Source: Melaminivora alkalimesophila (GTDB taxonomy: Bacteria; Pseudomonadota; Gammaproteobacteria; Burkholderiales; Burkholderiaceae_C). From it: a DNA stretch of 7,943 nt. The notes beneath the pieces are model-generated. The model had not been told where the DNA came from. It made no database searches and was given only the letters and a program-made list of their open reading frames with translations. This document shows positions 6,346 to 7,943 of this stretch, piece by piece (the stretch's first letter is position 1; each line of letters starts with the position of its first letter). The DNA lies in NCBI RefSeq assembly GCF_000282995.1, contig NZ_ALEE01000023.1:1-7943 (forward strand), read 5' to 3'. The translations under genes were made by a program, and so were the position numbers.

Positions 6346-6476
6346 CGGCCCCCTCGGTTTCTTGTATCGAATTGGCAGCCATGAGGGCATTGTTGGTCAG
6401 GTACAACGAATTTCTATAGATCTTCCTCCATCGGTCGCGCCACATCAACCTTTGCGTCCAGCCGAGGGACGGTCGC

Positions 6477-6905
6477 TCAGAGCCTCTCGAACAGCCACCA
6501 CCGGCCGTCCTCAAGCAGCCATGTCTCCTCGACGTGGGTGACGATGGTATCCCCAAACTTGCGTCCGAGGAACGGCTTGGCCTCGATGCGCACCTTGGCA
6601 AGACACTTGGTGGCTTCTGGACAACGCACGTCCACGACCTCCGCCCCCGTCCACTTGACGGCCGAGCCGCGGCGCTTGCGGTAGGTGGCCTCGTCATGCA
6701 CGGCGCGGTAACCAGGGGTCAGGTAGCCGTAGGCCTTGGCCGAGTCGCCCTTGAGCAGCGCGGCCCAGCGTGCGTTGGCGCGGTCCTGGACAGTCTCTTC
6801 GGGCGAGGAGGAGGCCGGGCCGACTGCGGCGCAGCCCGCGAGCAAGGCCGCGGCAACGCTCGCCAGCAGGGCGCGCGGCAGGACAAAGGTTTGCATTTGC
6901 ATCAT
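6477..6905 (-). CDS. Small outer-membrane-type lipoprotein, 142 aa, next to the secretin
   Basis: A predicted lipoprotein. An N-terminal hydrophobic stretch ends in the lipobox LLAGC, with Cys25 as the lipidated residue. The residue after it is Ala, not Asp, so outer-membrane sorting by Lol is expected. After a short Ser/Pro/Glu linker, a domain of about 105 residues begins with VQDRANARWAALLKGDSAKA (39-58). It continues through AYGYLTPGYRA and ends with strands such as EETWLLEDGRWWLFERL (126-142). This helix-then-sheet order resembles the NTF2-like (SnoaL-like) fold. Two cysteines in DVRCPEATKC (92-101) could form a disulfide. The ATG at 6905 (second ATG at 6902) is preferred because AAGGAG lies nine bases upstream; the ATG at 6923 has no site. 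It begins 51 bases after the secretin stop, so the two are probably co-transcribed. It could be a pilotin-like partner of the secretin or an unrelated envelope lipoprotein. Confidence 0.8.
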   Translation of the reverse strand: MMQMQTFVLPRALLASVAAALLAGCAAVGPASSSPEETVQDRANARWAALLKGDSAKAYGYLTPGYRAVHDEATYRKRRGSAVKWTGAEVVDVRCPEATKCLAKVRIEAKPFLGRKFGDTIVTHVEETWLLEDGRWWLFERL

Positions 6906-6914
6906 CGCTCTAGG

Positions 6915-6920
6915 CTCCTT
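6915..6920 (-). promoter_or_regulatory. Ribosome binding site of the lipoprotein gene
   Basis: AAGGAG on the minus strand, nine bases before the ATG at 6905. It overlaps codons 2-3 of the alternative upstream ATG at 6923, which has no such site of its own. This supports the shorter 142-residue product. Confidence 0.6.
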
Positions 6921-6956
6921 CATGCAAGGAAAGTGATCTTCATTCGGGGCGCGCGC

Positions 6957-7943
6957 TCACTGCGGCGCAAGCGGCTGCACCACCGCCGGCACCGGCGCCT
7001 GGGCCGGGATCGGGCCCGGCAGGGCATCGCCCAGCCCGCTCAGACCGCGCAGGCGGTCGCGCAGTTCCTCGCTGACCTCGCGGATCTCCGGGTCGGTGCG
7101 CACCACCTTGGGCGTGATGACCACCAGCAGCTCGGTGCGCGCGCCGCCGCTGGTGTTGGTGCCGAACAGGTTGCCGACCAAAGGCAGGTCCTGCAGGAGC
7201 GGCACGCCGCTCTTGCCGGCGCTCTGGCTGTCCTTGATCAGACCACCCAGCACGATGGATTCGCCCGAGCGCACGGCGACCTTGCTGCTGATCTGGCGCT
7301 GCAGGAAGATGGGCTGGTTGTTGGCCGTGCCGCCGGGGCCGTCGGCGGCATCCGTGACGATCTGGTCGATCTGCATAGTGACCAGGTTGCCGGCATTGAC
7401 CGAGGGCGTGACGGCCAGGTTCACGCCGGTGTCGCGGTATTGCACGGTGCTGGTGATGGCGTTGTTGTTGTTCAGGTAGTCGGTGGTGCTGGTCAGCACC
7501 GGCACCTGATTGCCCACGACCATCATGGCCAGATGGTTGTCCAGCACCATGAGCGAGGGGTTGGAGATCATCTTGACCTGGGTCTTGTTGGCCAGCGCCG
7601 ACAAGGCCATGCGGATCTGGCCGGCGGAATTGACCAGCGAGTAGGTGAAGCCCTTGCCCATGAGGTCGCCGAGGCTGCCGGTGTTGGCCTTGACGCCGCC
7701 GGCGCCGATCTGGCCGGCGTCGCGGTAGCCATTGCCGGGGCTGCCGCTGAAGGCCCACTGCAGGCCGTAGTTCAGATCGTCGTTGAGCGTGACTTCGACG
7801 ATGGAGGCTTCGATCAGCACCTGCGTGGGCGGCAGGTCGAGCCGCTTGAGCGTGGCCTCGATCTTCTCGAACTCGGCCTTGGTCGCCCAGACGAGCAAGG
7901 TGTTGTTCAGTTCGTCGGCCATGACGCGCACGCTGCCGAGCTG
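6957..7943 (-). CDS. gspD: Type II secretion secretin GspD, C-terminal 328 residues (5' end outside window)
   Basis: This is the outer-membrane pore of a type II secretion system. The open frame continues to the window edge with no start, so the signal peptide and N0-N2 domains are missing from view. Residue numbers below count from the first visible codon. Residues 1-40 match the end of the last N domain (RVMADELNNTLLVWATKAEF at 6-25). QVLIEASIVEVTLNDDLNYG (41-60) starts the secretin pore domain. VGNQVPVL (143-150), TVQYRDTGVNLAVTP (166-180) and the signature running from G227 to F260 (SGESIVLGGLIKD, then VPLLQDLPLVGNLF) are diagnostic. RTELLVVITPKVV (269-281) ends the barrel region. A short charged helix-like tail, EIREVSEELRDRLRGL (286-301), and a Pro/Ala-rich end follow. 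The tail is where the pilotin-binding S domain lies in several secretins. The match fits GspD better than pilus or type III secretins. Confidence 0.93.
   Translation of the reverse strand, partial: QLGSVRVMADELNNTLLVWATKAEFEKIEATLKRLDLPPTQVLIEASIVEVTLNDDLNYGLQWAFSGSPGNGYRDAGQIGAGGVKANTGSLGDLMGKGFTYSLVNSAGQIRMALSALANKTQVKMISNPSLMVLDNHLAMMVVGNQVPVLTSTTDYLNNNNAITSTVQYRDTGVNLAVTPSVNAGNLVTMQIDQIVTDAADGPGGTANNQPIFLQRQISSKVAVRSGESIVLGGLIKDSQSAGKSGVPLLQDLPLVGNLFGTNTSGGARTELLVVITPKVVRTDPEIREVSEELRDRLRGLSGLGDALPGPIPAQAPVPAVVQPLAPQ

Noticed and set aside
6308..6697. Minus-strand open frame of 129 codons in the gap before the surface-protein gene
   Set aside because: Most of it is a shifted frame of the lipoprotein gene with Ser/Arg/Pro-rich sequence. 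The remainder covers the non-coding leader and has no start site of its own.

Overview
The window looks like a chromosomal segment from a high-GC betaproteobacterium, most plausibly Burkholderiales and perhaps Comamonadaceae. This rests on GC content, codon use and the style of the proteins (a GspD-type secretin, a small lipoprotein and a 500-residue exported surface protein of a kind I associate with this group). No rRNA, tRNA, insertion sequence, CRISPR array or phage gene was seen. All seven substantial genes lie on the minus strand and fill almost the whole window, so they read from right to left.

Right end (7943 to 6477): the C-terminal 328 residues of a type II secretion secretin (gspD, 5' end outside the window), followed 51 bases later by a 142-residue lipoprotein. 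Middle (6476 to 4645): about 200 non-coding bases with a weak extended -10 box, a stem-loop leader and a clear Shine-Dalgarno. These precede a 500-residue secreted protein that resembles betaproteobacterial cell-surface or S-layer-like proteins. The gene is visibly less GC-rich than its neighbours and ends at a strong rho-independent terminator. Then (4644 to 3760): a periplasmic parvulin-type peptidyl-prolyl isomerase, followed by a perfect 14-bp GC-rich hairpin.

Left half (3690 to 65): a compact four-gene unit. It holds the membrane subunit (wzm) and ATPase (wzt, with a C-terminal sugar-binding-like domain) of an ABC exporter for O-antigen or a similar polysaccharide, then two different SAM-dependent methyltransferases. 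Gaps within the unit are 5, 43 and 26 bases. The first 27 bases may be the tail of a convergent plus-strand gene.

Taken together, the window is devoted to the cell envelope: an outer-membrane secretion pore, an abundant-looking exported surface protein, a periplasmic foldase, and export and probable methylation of a surface polysaccharide. My main hypothesis is that these parts cooperate to build a protein surface layer on polysaccharide. The layout recalls the Aeromonas A-layer region, where an S-layer gene is linked to a dedicated PulD-type secretin and to an O-polysaccharide ABC ATPase. That link is inference from gene order and protein character and is not demonstrated by the sequence.
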